From NCBI RefSeq assembly GCF_900105055.1, contig NZ_FNTA01000004.1:6603501-6667500 (forward strand): 64,000 nucleotides of DNA, written 5' to 3'. Within the stretch, counting starts at the first letter, position 1. Every line of letters begins with the position of its first letter. The notes below the pieces were generated by a model. That model searched no databases. It was given only the letters and a program-made list of their open reading frames with translations, and was not told where the DNA came from. The translations under genes and the position numbers were made by a program. Source of the DNA: Amycolatopsis lurida. Lineage in GTDB: Bacteria > Actinomycetota > Actinomycetes > Mycobacteriales > Pseudonocardiaceae. Shown here piece by piece: positions 45,108 to 53,515 of this stretch.

Positions 45108-45425
45108 TCAGCTCCCTCGATAGGTGGAATAGGCGAACGGGCTCAGCAGCAACGGCACGTGGTGGTGCTCGGTCCCGTCGGCGATGCGGAAGGTCAAGGT
45201 GACTTCGGGGAAGAAGGAGTCCGGGCCGAGGTGGGCGCCGGTGTCGAAGACCAGCCGGTAGACCCCGGGTTCCAGGGTGTCCGGGCCGAGATCGCGGATC
45301 CGGCCGTCGGCGTCGGTCCGGCCTTCGGCGACGGGTTCGCCCGCGCCGGTCTCGAGCCGGACCCCGACGCCGGCCGCCGGCCGTCCCGCGGCGGTGTCGA
45401 GGATGTGCGTGGTCACGAGGCTCAT
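45108..45425 (-). CDS. pucM: 5-hydroxyisourate hydrolase (transthyretin-like)
   Basis: A 105-residue enzyme converting 5-hydroxyisourate to OHCU. The active-site motifs are the N-terminal HILDTAAGRPAAGV, the Arg-bearing strand near residue 45, HHHVPLLLSPFAYSTYRGS and the terminal YRGS tetrapeptide that marks HIU hydrolases apart from transthyretin. It overlaps the OHCU decarboxylase stop (ATGA) and ends six bases before uricase. Confidence 0.95.
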   Translation of the reverse strand: MSLVTTHILDTAAGRPAAGVGVRLETGAGEPVAEGRTDADGRIRDLGPDTLEPGVYRLVFDTGAHLGPDSFFPEVTLTFRIADGTEHHHVPLLLSPFAYSTYRGS

Positions 45426-45913
45426 GCCGTCACCGCCTTCTCCAGCCGCAACGCGGCGATCTTGGCCAGCTCTTGACCGGCCACTTCGAGTTCCGTCTCA
45501 GGGTCGTTCGAGAGCCTCGAACGCAGGTTTTCCAGCAGTTCGGCGCCGCTCCGGCCGCTCGCGCAGACCAGGAAGACATGTCCGAACGTCGCTTCGTATT
45601 CGGCGTTGGCGGCGGCGAACTCGCGTGCCGCGTCACCGTCCACACCGGACTGTTCCGAGCGGGACCAGCCCGCTTCGGTGCTTTTCCCGTCCGCTTTCTC
45701 CCCGATCCGGGGATGGGCGGCCATGGCTCGCCGGACCTCTTCGGGGCGCAACGGGGTGAGCGCCTCGGAAGCGGCGAGCAACGCGGCGACATCGGCGTAT
45801 GGGCGCCTGGCCAGCAGGGTTTCCACCCAGCGCGGGACGTCGAGGCAGGCGGTCAGCGCCGGCCGGACGTCCTGAGCGGGAGCCTCGTTGAACTCTCGAA
45901 TGGTGAGCGGCAC
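45422..45913 (-). CDS. uraD: OHCU decarboxylase
   Basis: A 163-residue 2-oxo-4-hydroxy-4-carboxy-5-ureidoimidazoline decarboxylase, giving (S)-allantoin. Motifs: catalytic His in MAAHPRIGEK, Glu/Gln region RSEQSGV, and NAEYEATFGHVFLVCASGRS. The GTG at 45913 gives the usual N-terminus VPLTIREFNEA; longer frames to 46234 overlap the upstream regulator. No good Shine-Dalgarno sequence is visible, so translation may depend on the upstream gene 58 bases away. Confidence 0.93.
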   Translation of the reverse strand: MPLTIREFNEAPAQDVRPALTACLDVPRWVETLLARRPYADVAALLAASEALTPLRPEEVRRAMAAHPRIGEKADGKSTEAGWSRSEQSGVDGDAAREFAAANAEYEATFGHVFLVCASGRSGAELLENLRSRLSNDPETELEVAGQELAKIAALRLEKAVTA

Positions 45914-45971
45914 GGGAACCGACGGTACGGCGACGCTTCCGCCGCCGTCAACATTTTGTTGAATCTGCTCT

Positions 45972-46469
45972 TCAGTCTTGGTCTCGGTTGAGGTAGTTGT
46001 AGACCGTGAACCTCGTGACCCCCAGTGCCTCGGCGACGGTCGACACCGATTTGCGGAGGCCGAACGCGCCGCGTTCCTTGAGCAGTCGCACCGCGCGCTG
46101 CTTGGCGGCGCGGTCGAGCGTGTCGAGTCTGCCGCCGAGCTCGCGTTCGACGTCGCCGATGAGCCGGGCCAGCGCGTTATGCAGTTCGAGGGCACTGCGC
46201 AGTTCGGCGGCGGGTTCGTCCGTCTTGTCGTCACCGACCTGTCGCAACTGGAGGGTCACGCGCGTGGCGCCACCGTCCAGCGCCGCCCTGGCGATGGCGG
46301 GAAGCGCGTCGAGCAGGGTGTCGGCGTCGCCGCGGACCAGGGTGCCGAGCGGGCCGAAGTCGGCGGACAGGCCCGCGTCCTCCGCGGTGTCGCGAGCTTT
46401 GACGGCGTGTTCGGGTGGCGGGCCCTCGCCGTGGAACGGTTCGCTGGTGAACTCGGCTTCTAACTGCAC
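45972..46469 (-). CDS. Thiamine-binding-like (MTH1187/DUF77) domain fused to HTH
   Basis: A 165-residue protein of two parts. Residues 1-80 (LEAEFTSEPFHGEG, AGLSADFGPLGTLVRGDAD, ALDGGATRVTLQLRQVG) match the YqgV/MTH1187 thiamine-binding-like fold. Residues 105-162 form a helix-turn-helix of the YheO/HTH_22 type (KQRAVRLLKERGAFGLRKSV, VAEALGVTRFTVYNYLNR). It heads the urate-degrading operon, so it is probably its local regulator with a small-molecule sensor. GTG at 46469 is used; the longer frame to 46550 runs over the allantoinase operator. Confidence 0.7.
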   Translation of the reverse strand: MQLEAEFTSEPFHGEGPPPEHAVKARDTAEDAGLSADFGPLGTLVRGDADTLLDALPAIARAALDGGATRVTLQLRQVGDDKTDEPAAELRSALELHNALARLIGDVERELGGRLDTLDRAAKQRAVRLLKERGAFGLRKSVSTVAEALGVTRFTVYNYLNRDQD

Positions 46470-46544
46470 CCAGCGAAGGTAGCGCCGCCCGCGCTCGTTG
46501 ACGAGCAGGGTGGCCGGAGTTAATGTCGGAGTGCGAAACCTCGA

Positions 46545-46559
46545 TTCCACTCAGTGGAA
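46545..46559. promoter_or_regulatory. Putative IclR operator, allantoinase promoter
   Basis: TTCCACTCAGTGGAA: perfect six-base arms around TCA, 14 bases upstream of the allantoinase start and overlapping the region where RNA polymerase or the ribosome would bind. It corresponds to 23426-23440 beside the IclR gene. Confidence 0.6.
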
Positions 46560-46573
46560 ATTGGAGGCTTGAG

Positions 46574-47902
46574 ATGGACTTGGTGATCAAGGCCGCCCGG
46601 GCTGTGACAGCCGCCGGGGAAGTACCCGCGACCGTCGGTGTCGACGAGGGCCGCATCGTCGCGGTGGAGCCCGCCGGAGCCGATCTGGACGGCGATCGGG
46701 TGCTCGAACTCGGCGAGGACGTCGTCCTGCTGCCGGGACTCGTCGACACGCATGTGCACGTCAACGATCCGGGCCGCACCGAATGGGAGGGGTTCGCCTC
46801 GGCGACCCGCGCGGCCGCGGCGGGCGGGGTCACCACGATCGTGGACATGCCGCTGAACAGCCTGCCGCCGACGGTCGACGTCGCGTCGCTGGAGGTGAAG
46901 CGCAAGACCGCCGAGGGCCGGGTGCACGTCGACGTCGGGTTCTGGGGCGGCGCGATCCCCGGAAATCTCGCGGAGCTGCGCGGCTTGCACGAGGCCGGAG
47001 TGTTCGGCTTCAAGTCGTTCCTGCTGCATTCCGGGGTCGACGAGTTCCCACCGCTGGACGCGCGCGGGCTCGAAGAGGCGATGACCGAGCTGCGGACCTT
47101 CGACGGCATGATCATCGTGCACGCGGAGGACTCCGACGCGATCGACCACGCGCCCGACCCGCACGGCGAGAAATACGAAGACTTCCTGCACTCGCGGCCG
47201 CGCGGCGCGGAGAACGTGGCGATCGCGCAGGTCATCGAGCTGGCAAGGAAGACCGGCGTCCGCGCGCACATCCTGCACCTGTCCTCCTCGGACGCGCTGC
47301 CGATGGTCGAGAGCGCGCGGCGCGACGGCGTCCGGCTGACCGCCGAGACCTGCCCGCACTACCTGAGCTTCACCGCGGAGGAGATCGGCGACGGCGCCAC
47401 ACAGTTCAAATGCTGCCCGCCGATCCGCGAGGCCGGGAACCGCGAACTGCTGTGGAAGGGGCTCGCGGACGGTGTCATCGACTGCGTGGTGACCGACCAT
47501 TCGCCGTGCACACCCGAGCTGAAACGGTTCGACAGCGGCGATTTCGGGCTCGCGTGGGGCGGGATCGCCGGCCTGCAACTCGGCCTGCCCGCCGTCTGGA
47601 CACAGGCGAGGCAGCGCGGATTCGCCCTCACCGACGTCGTCCGTTGGATGGCCGAACATCCGGCCGCTCAGGCGGGGATGCGGCGCAAGGGACATCTCGC
47701 GCCGGGCTACGACGCCGACTTCAGCGTGTTCGCGCCCGACGAGGCCTTCGTCGTCGACGTCGCGAAATTGAAGCACCGCAACCCGGTCAGCGCCTACCAC
47801 GGACGGCCGCTCGCCGGTGTCGTCCGGAGCACGTGGTTGCGCGGCGAGGAGATCACCGGTGAAGACCCGGCAGGCGTCCTGCTGACCCGGGGTGACTGCT
47901 GA
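46574..47902 (+). CDS. allB: Allantoinase
   Basis: A 442-residue dihydroorotase-like amidohydrolase opening allantoin to allantoate. Metal ligands: HVHVNDPGR (HxH), the carbamylated Lys in [23 protein letters not shown] and the Asp in [19 protein letters not shown] is typical of allantoinase as opposed to dihydroorotase. The ATG at 46574 has GGAGG upstream. It forms an operon with allantoicase 13 bases downstream. Confidence 0.95.
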   Translation: MDLVIKAARAVTAAGEVPATVGVDEGRIVAVEPAGADLDGDRVLELGEDVVLLPGLVDTHVHVNDPGRTEWEGFASATRAAAAGGVTTIVDMPLNSLPPTVDVASLEVKRKTAEGRVHVDVGFWGGAIPGNLAELRGLHEAGVFGFKSFLLHSGVDEFPPLDARGLEEAMTELRTFDGMIIVHAEDSDAIDHAPDPHGEKYEDFLHSRPRGAENVAIAQVIELARKTGVRAHILHLSSSDALPMVESARRDGVRLTAETCPHYLSFTAEEIGDGATQFKCCPPIREAGNRELLWKGLADGVIDCVVTDHSPCTPELKRFDSGDFGLAWGGIAGLQLGLPAVWTQARQRGFALTDVVRWMAEHPAAQAGMRRKGHLAPGYDADFSVFAPDEAFVVDVAKLKHRNPVSAYHGRPLAGVVRSTWLRGEEITGEDPAGVLLTRGDC

Positions 47903-47915
47903 GATGGAGGAAGCC

Positions 47916-48920
47916 GTGAACGACCGTCCTGAGTGGACAGCCCGGCCCGACCTGGCCTCGCGCAAGTTCGGCGGGACCGTGATGTGGGCGACGGACGAGT
48001 TGTTCGCCGAGAAGGAGAACCTGGTCAATCCCTGGGCGCCAGCGCATCAGACGGAGACCTTCGGCCCCAAGGGCCAGGTCTACGACGGCTGGGAGACGCG
48101 GCGGCACCGGGAACCGGGCGACGACCAGGCCATCGTCCGGCTCGGTCTGGCGGGCGCGATCACCGGCGTCATCGTGGACACCGCGTTCTTCAAGGGAAAC
48201 TACCCGCCCTTCGTCTCGGTCGAGGCCTGTGCCGTCGACGGTTATCCCAACGCCGCCGAACTGGCCGAAGCGGACTGGGACGTGCTGGTGAAACGCGGCG
48301 CGGCGGCGGGGCACACGGAGAACTTCTTCGAGATCGGCGGGAGCAAGCGCTACACGCACGTCCGGCTGACCATGCACCCGGACGGCGGGGTGGCCCGGCT
48401 GCGGGTGCACGGCACGCCGATCCCGGATCCGCGGCTGCTCGACCTCGGCGCGCTCGACCTCGCCGCGCTGGAGAACGGCGCGGTGGTCACCGGCTGCAGC
48501 AACATGTTCTATTCCTCGCCCAACAACCTCTTCTCGCCGGGGCTCGCCGCGCATCAGGCCGAGGGCTGGGAGACCGCGCGGCGCCGGGACGACGGGAACG
48601 ACTGGGTCACGGTGCGCCTCGCCGGCGCGGGCGTCGTCCGGTTCGCCGAACTGGACAACAGCAACCTCAAGGGCAACGCGCCGGGCTGGGCGTCGCTCAG
48701 TGGCCGGGACGGCGACGGCGAATGGGTCGAACTCCTGCCGAAGACGCGGTTGCAGCCCGACACCCGGCACCGGTTCGCCCTCGCGGAGGGGCTCGAGGTG
48801 ACCGAGGTCCGTCTCGACATCTATCCCGACGGCGGGATGGCGCGCCTACGGCTTTTCGGGGCGCTTTCCGAGCGAGGCCGCGCGGAGCTCGCTTCGCGTT
48901 TCGAGGCCGCTCAGGGCTGA
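47916..48920 (+). CDS. alc: Allantoicase
   Basis: A 334-residue enzyme converting allantoate to urea and ureidoglycolate. It has the two tandem jelly-roll halves of the family: residues 1-165 (RKFGGTVMWATDELFAEKEN, GNYPPFVSVEA, THVRLTMHPDGGVARLRVHG) and 170-330 (SNMFYSSPNNLFSPG, VRLDIYPDGGMARLRLFG). The repeated PDGGxARLR marks the duplication. GTG at 47916 has GGAGG five bases before it; ATG at 47904 is less well placed. The ureidoglycolate lyase gene is not in the window. Confidence 0.95.
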   Translation: MNDRPEWTARPDLASRKFGGTVMWATDELFAEKENLVNPWAPAHQTETFGPKGQVYDGWETRRHREPGDDQAIVRLGLAGAITGVIVDTAFFKGNYPPFVSVEACAVDGYPNAAELAEADWDVLVKRGAAAGHTENFFEIGGSKRYTHVRLTMHPDGGVARLRVHGTPIPDPRLLDLGALDLAALENGAVVTGCSNMFYSSPNNLFSPGLAAHQAEGWETARRRDDGNDWVTVRLAGAGVVRFAELDNSNLKGNAPGWASLSGRDGDGEWVELLPKTRLQPDTRHRFALAEGLEVTEVRLDIYPDGGMARLRLFGALSERGRAELASRFEAAQG

Positions 48921-49087
48921 GCGCCGGGCCGGTTCAGGTACGCGGAGAGCAGCGAGAGGACGGTGCCGATCGAGAAGATCGCGGTGAGCCACCAAGCGCC
49001 GCCGATCGACAGATTCCACACCAGGGCACCCACCATGAGCACCGCCATGACGATGTTCCTGATCTGCAGCGGTGTCGGTTTGGCCAT
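48911..49087 (-). CDS. Small two-helix membrane protein
   Basis: A 58-residue protein starting MAKPTPLQIRNIVMAVLMVG, with a first helix at about 11-28 and a second at 31-50 (GAWWLTAIFSIGTVLSLLSA), ending NRPGAQP. GAGGGTGG precedes the ATG at 49087. The last ten bases overlap the end of allantoicase on the other strand. The organised hydrophobicity and ribosome site make it a real gene in my judgement. Function unknown. Confidence 0.65.
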   Translation of the reverse strand: MAKPTPLQIRNIVMAVLMVGALVWNLSIGGAWWLTAIFSIGTVLSLLSAYLNRPGAQP

Positions 49088-49121
49088 GCCGCCACCCTCT
49101 CACGGGCGGCGGTCACGCTGG

Positions 49122-49598
49122 TCAGGGGGCGGACTGGCGACGGGAGCTGATCACACCGGTGTCGAACCCGGCGAGGTGGAGCCCTCCGGCGAACCGGGCG
49201 TGCTCGATCTTGACGCAGCGATTCATCACCACGTCCAGCCCCGCCTCCTTCGCGCGGTCGGCGACGGGCTCGTGCCACAGGCCCAGCTGCAACCAGAACG
49301 TGCGCGCCCCGGCCTTGACGACCTCCTCGGCGACGCCGGGGAGGTCGTCGTGCTTGCGGAAGACGCTGACCAGGTCGACCTCGCCGGGCACGTCCGCCAG
49401 GGACGGGTACACCGGGCGCCCGAGGAGCTCGTCCAGCCTCGGGTTCACGAAGTTGACCTCGTACTTGCTGGAGGAAAGCAGGTACGTCGCGACGAAATAG
49501 CTCGGCCGCGCCGGGTTGCCCGAGGCACCGACGATCGTCACCGACCTCGTCCGCGAAAGGATGCGGCGGCGTTCGACCGCGCCGACGTCGTAGGTCAT
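49122..49598 (-). CDS. CoA-binding protein (YccU-like)
   Basis: A 158-residue Rossmann protein with the CoA-binding pattern: SVTIVGASGNPARPSYFVATYL (shown here as VTIVGASGNPARPSYF), VNFVNPRLDELLGRPVYPSL, VDLVSVFRKHDDLPGVAEEV and TFWLQLGLWHEPVADRA. It begins inside the MetY stop (ATGA at 49595-49598), an arrangement implying coupled expression. A role with MetY in sulfur or methyl-donor metabolism is possible but unproven. Confidence 0.88.
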   Translation of the reverse strand: MTYDVGAVERRRILSRTRSVTIVGASGNPARPSYFVATYLLSSSKYEVNFVNPRLDELLGRPVYPSLADVPGEVDLVSVFRKHDDLPGVAEEVVKAGARTFWLQLGLWHEPVADRAKEAGLDVVMNRCVKIEHARFAGGLHLAGFDTGVISSRRQSAP

Positions 49599-50884
49599 CC
49601 CGCCACCGCCTTGCCGAGTGCCTGATCGAGATCCCACAGGATGTCGTCGACGTCCTCCAGCCCGACCGACAGGCGGATCAGATCCGCGCCCACGCCCGCC
49701 GCGCGCAACCGGTCTTCGGAGAGCTGCTGGTGCGTGGTGGACGCCGGATGGATGACCAGGGTCCGCGCGTCCCCGACGTTCGCCAGATGCGACAGCAGCT
49801 CGACGGAGTTCACGAACGTTTCCCCGGCCGCGCGGCCGCCGTCGACGCCGAAGGAGAACACGGCGCCAGGACCGGCGGGCAGGTACTTCTTCGCGCGGTC
49901 GTGGTGGGGATGATCCGGCAGTCCCGCGTAGTTCACCCACGCCACCCGGCTGTCGTTGACGAGATACCCCGCGACGGCTCGCGCGTTGGCGACGTGGGCG
50001 TCCATCCGTTGCGGCAGCGTCTCGACCCCCTGTAGCAGGAGGAAGGCCGAATGCGGGGAAAGGACCGCGCCAATGTCGCGCAACTGCTCGGCGCGAAGCC
50101 GGGTGCAGAAGGCGTATTCGCCGAAGTTCTCCCAGTACTTCAGGCCACCGTAACTCTCGACGACCTCGGTCATCCGCGGGAACTTCCCGTTGCCCCAGTC
50201 GAACTTCCCGGACTCGACGACCACGCCGCCCAGCGTGGTCCCGTGCCCGCCGAGGAACTTCGTGGCCGAATGCAGCACGATGTCCGCGCCGTGCTCGATC
50301 GGACGGCACAGGTACGGCGTCGCCAGCGTGGCGTCGACGACCAAGGGGATGTCGTGCGCGTGCGCGAGTTCGGCCAGCCCGGCGATGTCGGCGATCCCGC
50401 CGCCGGGATTGCCGATGACCTCGGTGAAGATCAGCTTCGTCCGGTCGGTGACGGCGGCCGCGTAGTCCTCGATGCGATCTCCGTCGACGAAGGTGGTCTC
50501 GATACCGAAGCGGCGCAGCGTCCCGGTGAGTTGTGTGACCGTCCCGCCGTAGAGCCCGCCCGCCGACACGATGTGGTCTCCGGCCTCGGCGAGAGCGGAG
50601 AAGGTCAGGAACTCCGCGGCCTGACCACTGCTGGTCGCGACCCCGCCGATCGCGCCTTCGAGACTGGCCAGCCGCTCCTCGAAGGCCGCGACCGTCGGAT
50701 TGCCGATCCGGCTGTAGATGTTGCCGTACTTCTGCAGCGCGAACAGGTTCGCCGCGTCGGCCGCGTCTTCGAAGACGAAGCTCGTGGTCTGGTAGATGGG
50801 CACGGCGCGGGCGCCGGTCGCCGGGTCGGGCGTCCCGCCCGCGTGCAGGGCGCGGGTGCGGAAGCCCCAGGTGCGTTCACTCAT
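49595..50884 (-). CDS. metY: O-acetylhomoserine sulfhydrylase (MetY-type)
   Basis: A 429-residue PLP enzyme of the Cys/Met metabolism family, incorporating sulfide into O-acetylhomoserine. Features: QTTSFVFEDAADAA, YSRIGNPTVAAFEERLASLE, VVDATLATPYLCRP, the PLP-Lys in HSATKFLGGHGTT, and the C-terminal RLSVGLEDVDDILWDL. The length (about 430) favours MetY over cystathionine gamma-synthase (about 385). The ATG at 50884 is taken; nine extra upstream residues are unsupported. Confidence 0.92.
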   Translation of the reverse strand: MSERTWGFRTRALHAGGTPDPATGARAVPIYQTTSFVFEDAADAANLFALQKYGNIYSRIGNPTVAAFEERLASLEGAIGGVATSSGQAAEFLTFSALAEAGDHIVSAGGLYGGTVTQLTGTLRRFGIETTFVDGDRIEDYAAAVTDRTKLIFTEVIGNPGGGIADIAGLAELAHAHDIPLVVDATLATPYLCRPIEHGADIVLHSATKFLGGHGTTLGGVVVESGKFDWGNGKFPRMTEVVESYGGLKYWENFGEYAFCTRLRAEQLRDIGAVLSPHSAFLLLQGVETLPQRMDAHVANARAVAGYLVNDSRVAWVNYAGLPDHPHHDRAKKYLPAGPGAVFSFGVDGGRAAGETFVNSVELLSHLANVGDARTLVIHPASTTHQQLSEDRLRAAGVGADLIRLSVGLEDVDDILWDLDQALGKAVAG

Positions 50885-50938
50885 CGCGCCCGACGCTACC
50901 TCGCGTCCCACCCCGTGGCCATCGTTCCCAGCCCGTGG

Positions 50939-52120
50939 CTACTTGCGGTCCAGGGTGATCACCGCGCCGGGGCGGTGGCCGTTCCGGCGCGGCGTGACCG
51001 GACGTGGCTCGCGGGAGACCGCGACCCCGGCCGGCCGCTGCCGATCGGCGGGCAGGACCTCTCGCGAGTTCGTCCGGTCGGCCAGCCGCAGGGACTGCGC
51101 CGAGGTCAGCCACTCTTCGGCGGGCTCCGCGATTTCGAGCAGCAGCGCCTCGAACTCCGAGCGGGTGGTTTCGAGGATGTGCGGTGCCGCGAGCCAGCGC
51201 AGCACCTGGCGTCCGGTGACCGCCATCCGCTGCCGCGGCGACGACACCAGCCGCTGATCGAAGTAGCGGATCAGCACCTCGTCCACGGTGTCCCACGCGT
51301 TGGCCGCGCCGAACAGATCGAGCACGTCCTCCGAACCGAGGATCTTGAACGCCTCGGTCAGCAGCTGCATGACCTCCACCCGCAGCACGTTCAGATGGCC
51401 GTACGAGGTGAACTTCAGGTTGTTCCGCAGGTCGAGACCGCTGCGCCGGACGACCGCGACGCTGCCGAAGCTCGGGTCGTACGCGCGCTCGCGGACGACG
51501 TCCGAGATCCGCTTGTCCCGCCAGAACAACGCGACCTGGTTGCTGAACTGCGTGAACAGCTGGTGGAAATCGGTGTTCGGCCGCGAGTTCGCCGAACCGA
51601 GCCCCTTGCCGTAGCCGAGCACCCGCCGATACGCGCTGACGCGGTCCCGCCGGGTGTAGCGCAGGACGTCCCGCCGGTCGAACCGGTACAGGCCGAACGC
51701 GCCGGGGCCGTCCGAAAGCCGGATGGCCCCGCCTTGGAACAGCTCCTGCAGCTTCTGCACCACGCGGAACACGCCGATCCGTTCGTGCTGGTACAGGTAG
51801 TACAGGTCGCCGACCGCGATGACCCGCTCCGAAGCGACCGTCTCGTCGTAGGCGTCGACACCCGGCGGCATCGCCGTCGCGCCGAGGTCCGCGGCCGATC
51901 CATCGCCGAGACCTACGAGCTGCGCGATCCCGCCGTCCGCGGGCCCCGGTTTGCCCCGCTGTTCGGCCTCGACCGCGGTGAGCATGTCGTCCAGCTGCTT
52001 GAGGACCGCGTCGCCGAGTTTCGGATCGCTGCCCAGCTCGTTGGCGAGTTTCCCGGCGACCTGGCCGCGCAAGGCCGCGACCCGGTCGAAGAGTTCCCGG
52101 TATTCCTTTTCCGTGCCCAT
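50939..52120 (-). CDS. Unknown protein, last gene of the five-gene operon
   Basis: A 393-residue protein I do not recognise. A helical N-terminus (residues 1-55, RELFDRVAALRGQVAGKLAN) is followed by a short linker and a mixed alpha-beta central domain (about 85-330) rich in aromatic and Arg residues: LYYLYQHERIGVFRVVQKLQ, YRFDRRDVLRYTRRDRVSAY, HQLFTQFSNQVALFWRDKR. The C-terminus is basic and flexible. No signal peptide, membrane helix or catalytic motif is visible. It starts 24 bases after the previous gene's stop and is the end of the operon reading from 56202. Confidence 0.7.
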   Translation of the reverse strand: MGTEKEYRELFDRVAALRGQVAGKLANELGSDPKLGDAVLKQLDDMLTAVEAEQRGKPGPADGGIAQLVGLGDGSAADLGATAMPPGVDAYDETVASERVIAVGDLYYLYQHERIGVFRVVQKLQELFQGGAIRLSDGPGAFGLYRFDRRDVLRYTRRDRVSAYRRVLGYGKGLGSANSRPNTDFHQLFTQFSNQVALFWRDKRISDVVRERAYDPSFGSVAVVRRSGLDLRNNLKFTSYGHLNVLRVEVMQLLTEAFKILGSEDVLDLFGAANAWDTVDEVLIRYFDQRLVSSPRQRMAVTGRQVLRWLAAPHILETTRSEFEALLLEIAEPAEEWLTSAQSLRLADRTNSREVLPADRQRPAGVAVSREPRPVTPRRNGHRPGAVITLDRK

Positions 52121-52144
52121 CGTCTTCCTCCCGTACGGGTCCGG

Positions 52145-53515
52145 CTACTGCCCGGTCCGCTTGCGCGTGGTCCGGGGTTTCGGCGGTTCCTCCGCCTCGG
52201 GTGGTGCCTGCCCTTCCTGGATGCCGTGCCCCTCACGGAGTTCGGCGACCGACGGCACCGGTGGTGTCCGGCCGGGCGGTGGCGTGAGCTGCGGGGTGGG
52301 CGGGGCGGGCGGGTTCGGATCGGCCGGCGACGGCGAGCCTTCCCGGCCGATCGGTTCGGCGATCCGGACGACCTCCTGGAGGTGGTCGTCGAGTTCGTCG
52401 ATGGCCCGCTGCACACGGGAGCTGAAGAAACCAGGGGGAAGCGACGCGCGGAAGTTGCCCGGCACGTCTCCGTTGGGGCCGCCGGTGCTCTGCCGGGGAA
52501 GGTTCGCGACGATCCGCTGGAGCCGCATCGCGATCTGGAGGAACGACGTGCCGACCCCCTCCTTGCCCGCCGACTCGATCAGCTTGCCGCCCTCGAAGGT
52601 GGCGAATTCGCGGATCCAGCGCAGCAACCCGCCGAGCGACATAGTCCCGCCCTGCGGATCGGGGACCCGGAGCACTTCGAGGTCTTCCTGCTGGACGAAC
52701 ACCGACCGCAGCATCGCGACGACCTCGTCGACCTGTGACGCCGTCGCGGACAGCAGCCGGGAGAGGGCGACCACGGCGGGGCCGAAGAACGGCTGACCAC
52801 CGGCAGGCTGGGAGAACGGGTCGATCTTGTCTCGTGCGTCCTGCCAGCCCCTGAACAACGAGACCACCCAATCCGTCAGCGTGATGAAGGAGGTCTGGAT
52901 CCGTTCTTCCTCGATCGTGTTGACCTTGCCCGAGACCAGGCCGAACTCGTCCCGCAGCTGGCCGAGGTGTCCTTGCGTGCGGTCCCCGGCGCCGACCGCG
53001 AGACCACTGTTCCCGAGCAGCAGCAGGAAGAGCTGATCGACCCTGGCCACGCGGATCAGCGGGCTCTCCAGCTCCTGCCGGATCTGTTCGAGATCGTGCC
53101 GGACGAGCGCGCGGAAGCCCTCGGCGTTCTCGGGATCCGCGTCCGTCCTCAGTGGACGGAGTGAGTCGAGGAGTGCCAGCGAATCCTTGACCGCGCTCCT
53201 GGCCCTGGCCGCGAGCGAGGCCTGGCCACCGGTGACGGCGCCGAGATCGGCCTGGATCGCGTACCCGCGCGGAGTCCATTGCGCCTCGGTGCGCCCCTGG
53301 ACCTCTTTCAGCTCGAAGCTCCCGGTGAGCGCGGCCACGAAACCCTTCGTGTCGCCTTCGCGCCACTTCCAGCCGAGCATGTCACTGATCGTTTGTTCGG
53401 CGAGTTCGCCGGGTGCCGCCGCCGGCGGTGGGTACTGCCCGGTCGACAGCGGATACGCGCTGTCGATGTCCTGTGCGCGCGGCAACGTCGCGCCGCGGTC
53501 GTCGTTGATCGTCAT
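52145..53515 (-). CDS. Unknown protein, fourth gene of the operon
   Basis: A 456-residue protein with no family I can name. Residues 1-40 are polar and Pro-rich; a domain with GWKWREGDTKGFVAALTGSF and RGYAIQADLGAVTG follows; the middle is helical (DLEQIRQELESPLIRVARVD, QLFLLLLGNSGLAVG, ASQVDEVVAMLRSVF). The last 90 residues are Pro-rich (PPAPPTPQLTPPPGRTPPVP) and end basic (RTTRKRTGQ). Its start overlaps the previous stop (ATGA at 53512-53515). It looks like a scaffold or structural component, but that is inference. Confidence 0.7.
   Translation of the reverse strand: MTINDDRGATLPRAQDIDSAYPLSTGQYPPPAAAPGELAEQTISDMLGWKWREGDTKGFVAALTGSFELKEVQGRTEAQWTPRGYAIQADLGAVTGGQASLAARARSAVKDSLALLDSLRPLRTDADPENAEGFRALVRHDLEQIRQELESPLIRVARVDQLFLLLLGNSGLAVGAGDRTQGHLGQLRDEFGLVSGKVNTIEEERIQTSFITLTDWVVSLFRGWQDARDKIDPFSQPAGGQPFFGPAVVALSRLLSATASQVDEVVAMLRSVFVQQEDLEVLRVPDPQGGTMSLGGLLRWIREFATFEGGKLIESAGKEGVGTSFLQIAMRLQRIVANLPRQSTGGPNGDVPGNFRASLPPGFFSSRVQRAIDELDDHLQEVVRIAEPIGREGSPSPADPNPPAPPTPQLTPPPGRTPPVPSVAELREGHGIQEGQAPPEAEEPPKPRTTRKRTGQ

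Noticed and set aside
50051-52738. 895-residue open frame on the plus strand opposite the unknown operon
   Set aside because: Composition is shadow-like (Arg/Gly/Val/Asp-rich) and the minus-strand genes have coupled starts and stops that explain the region.
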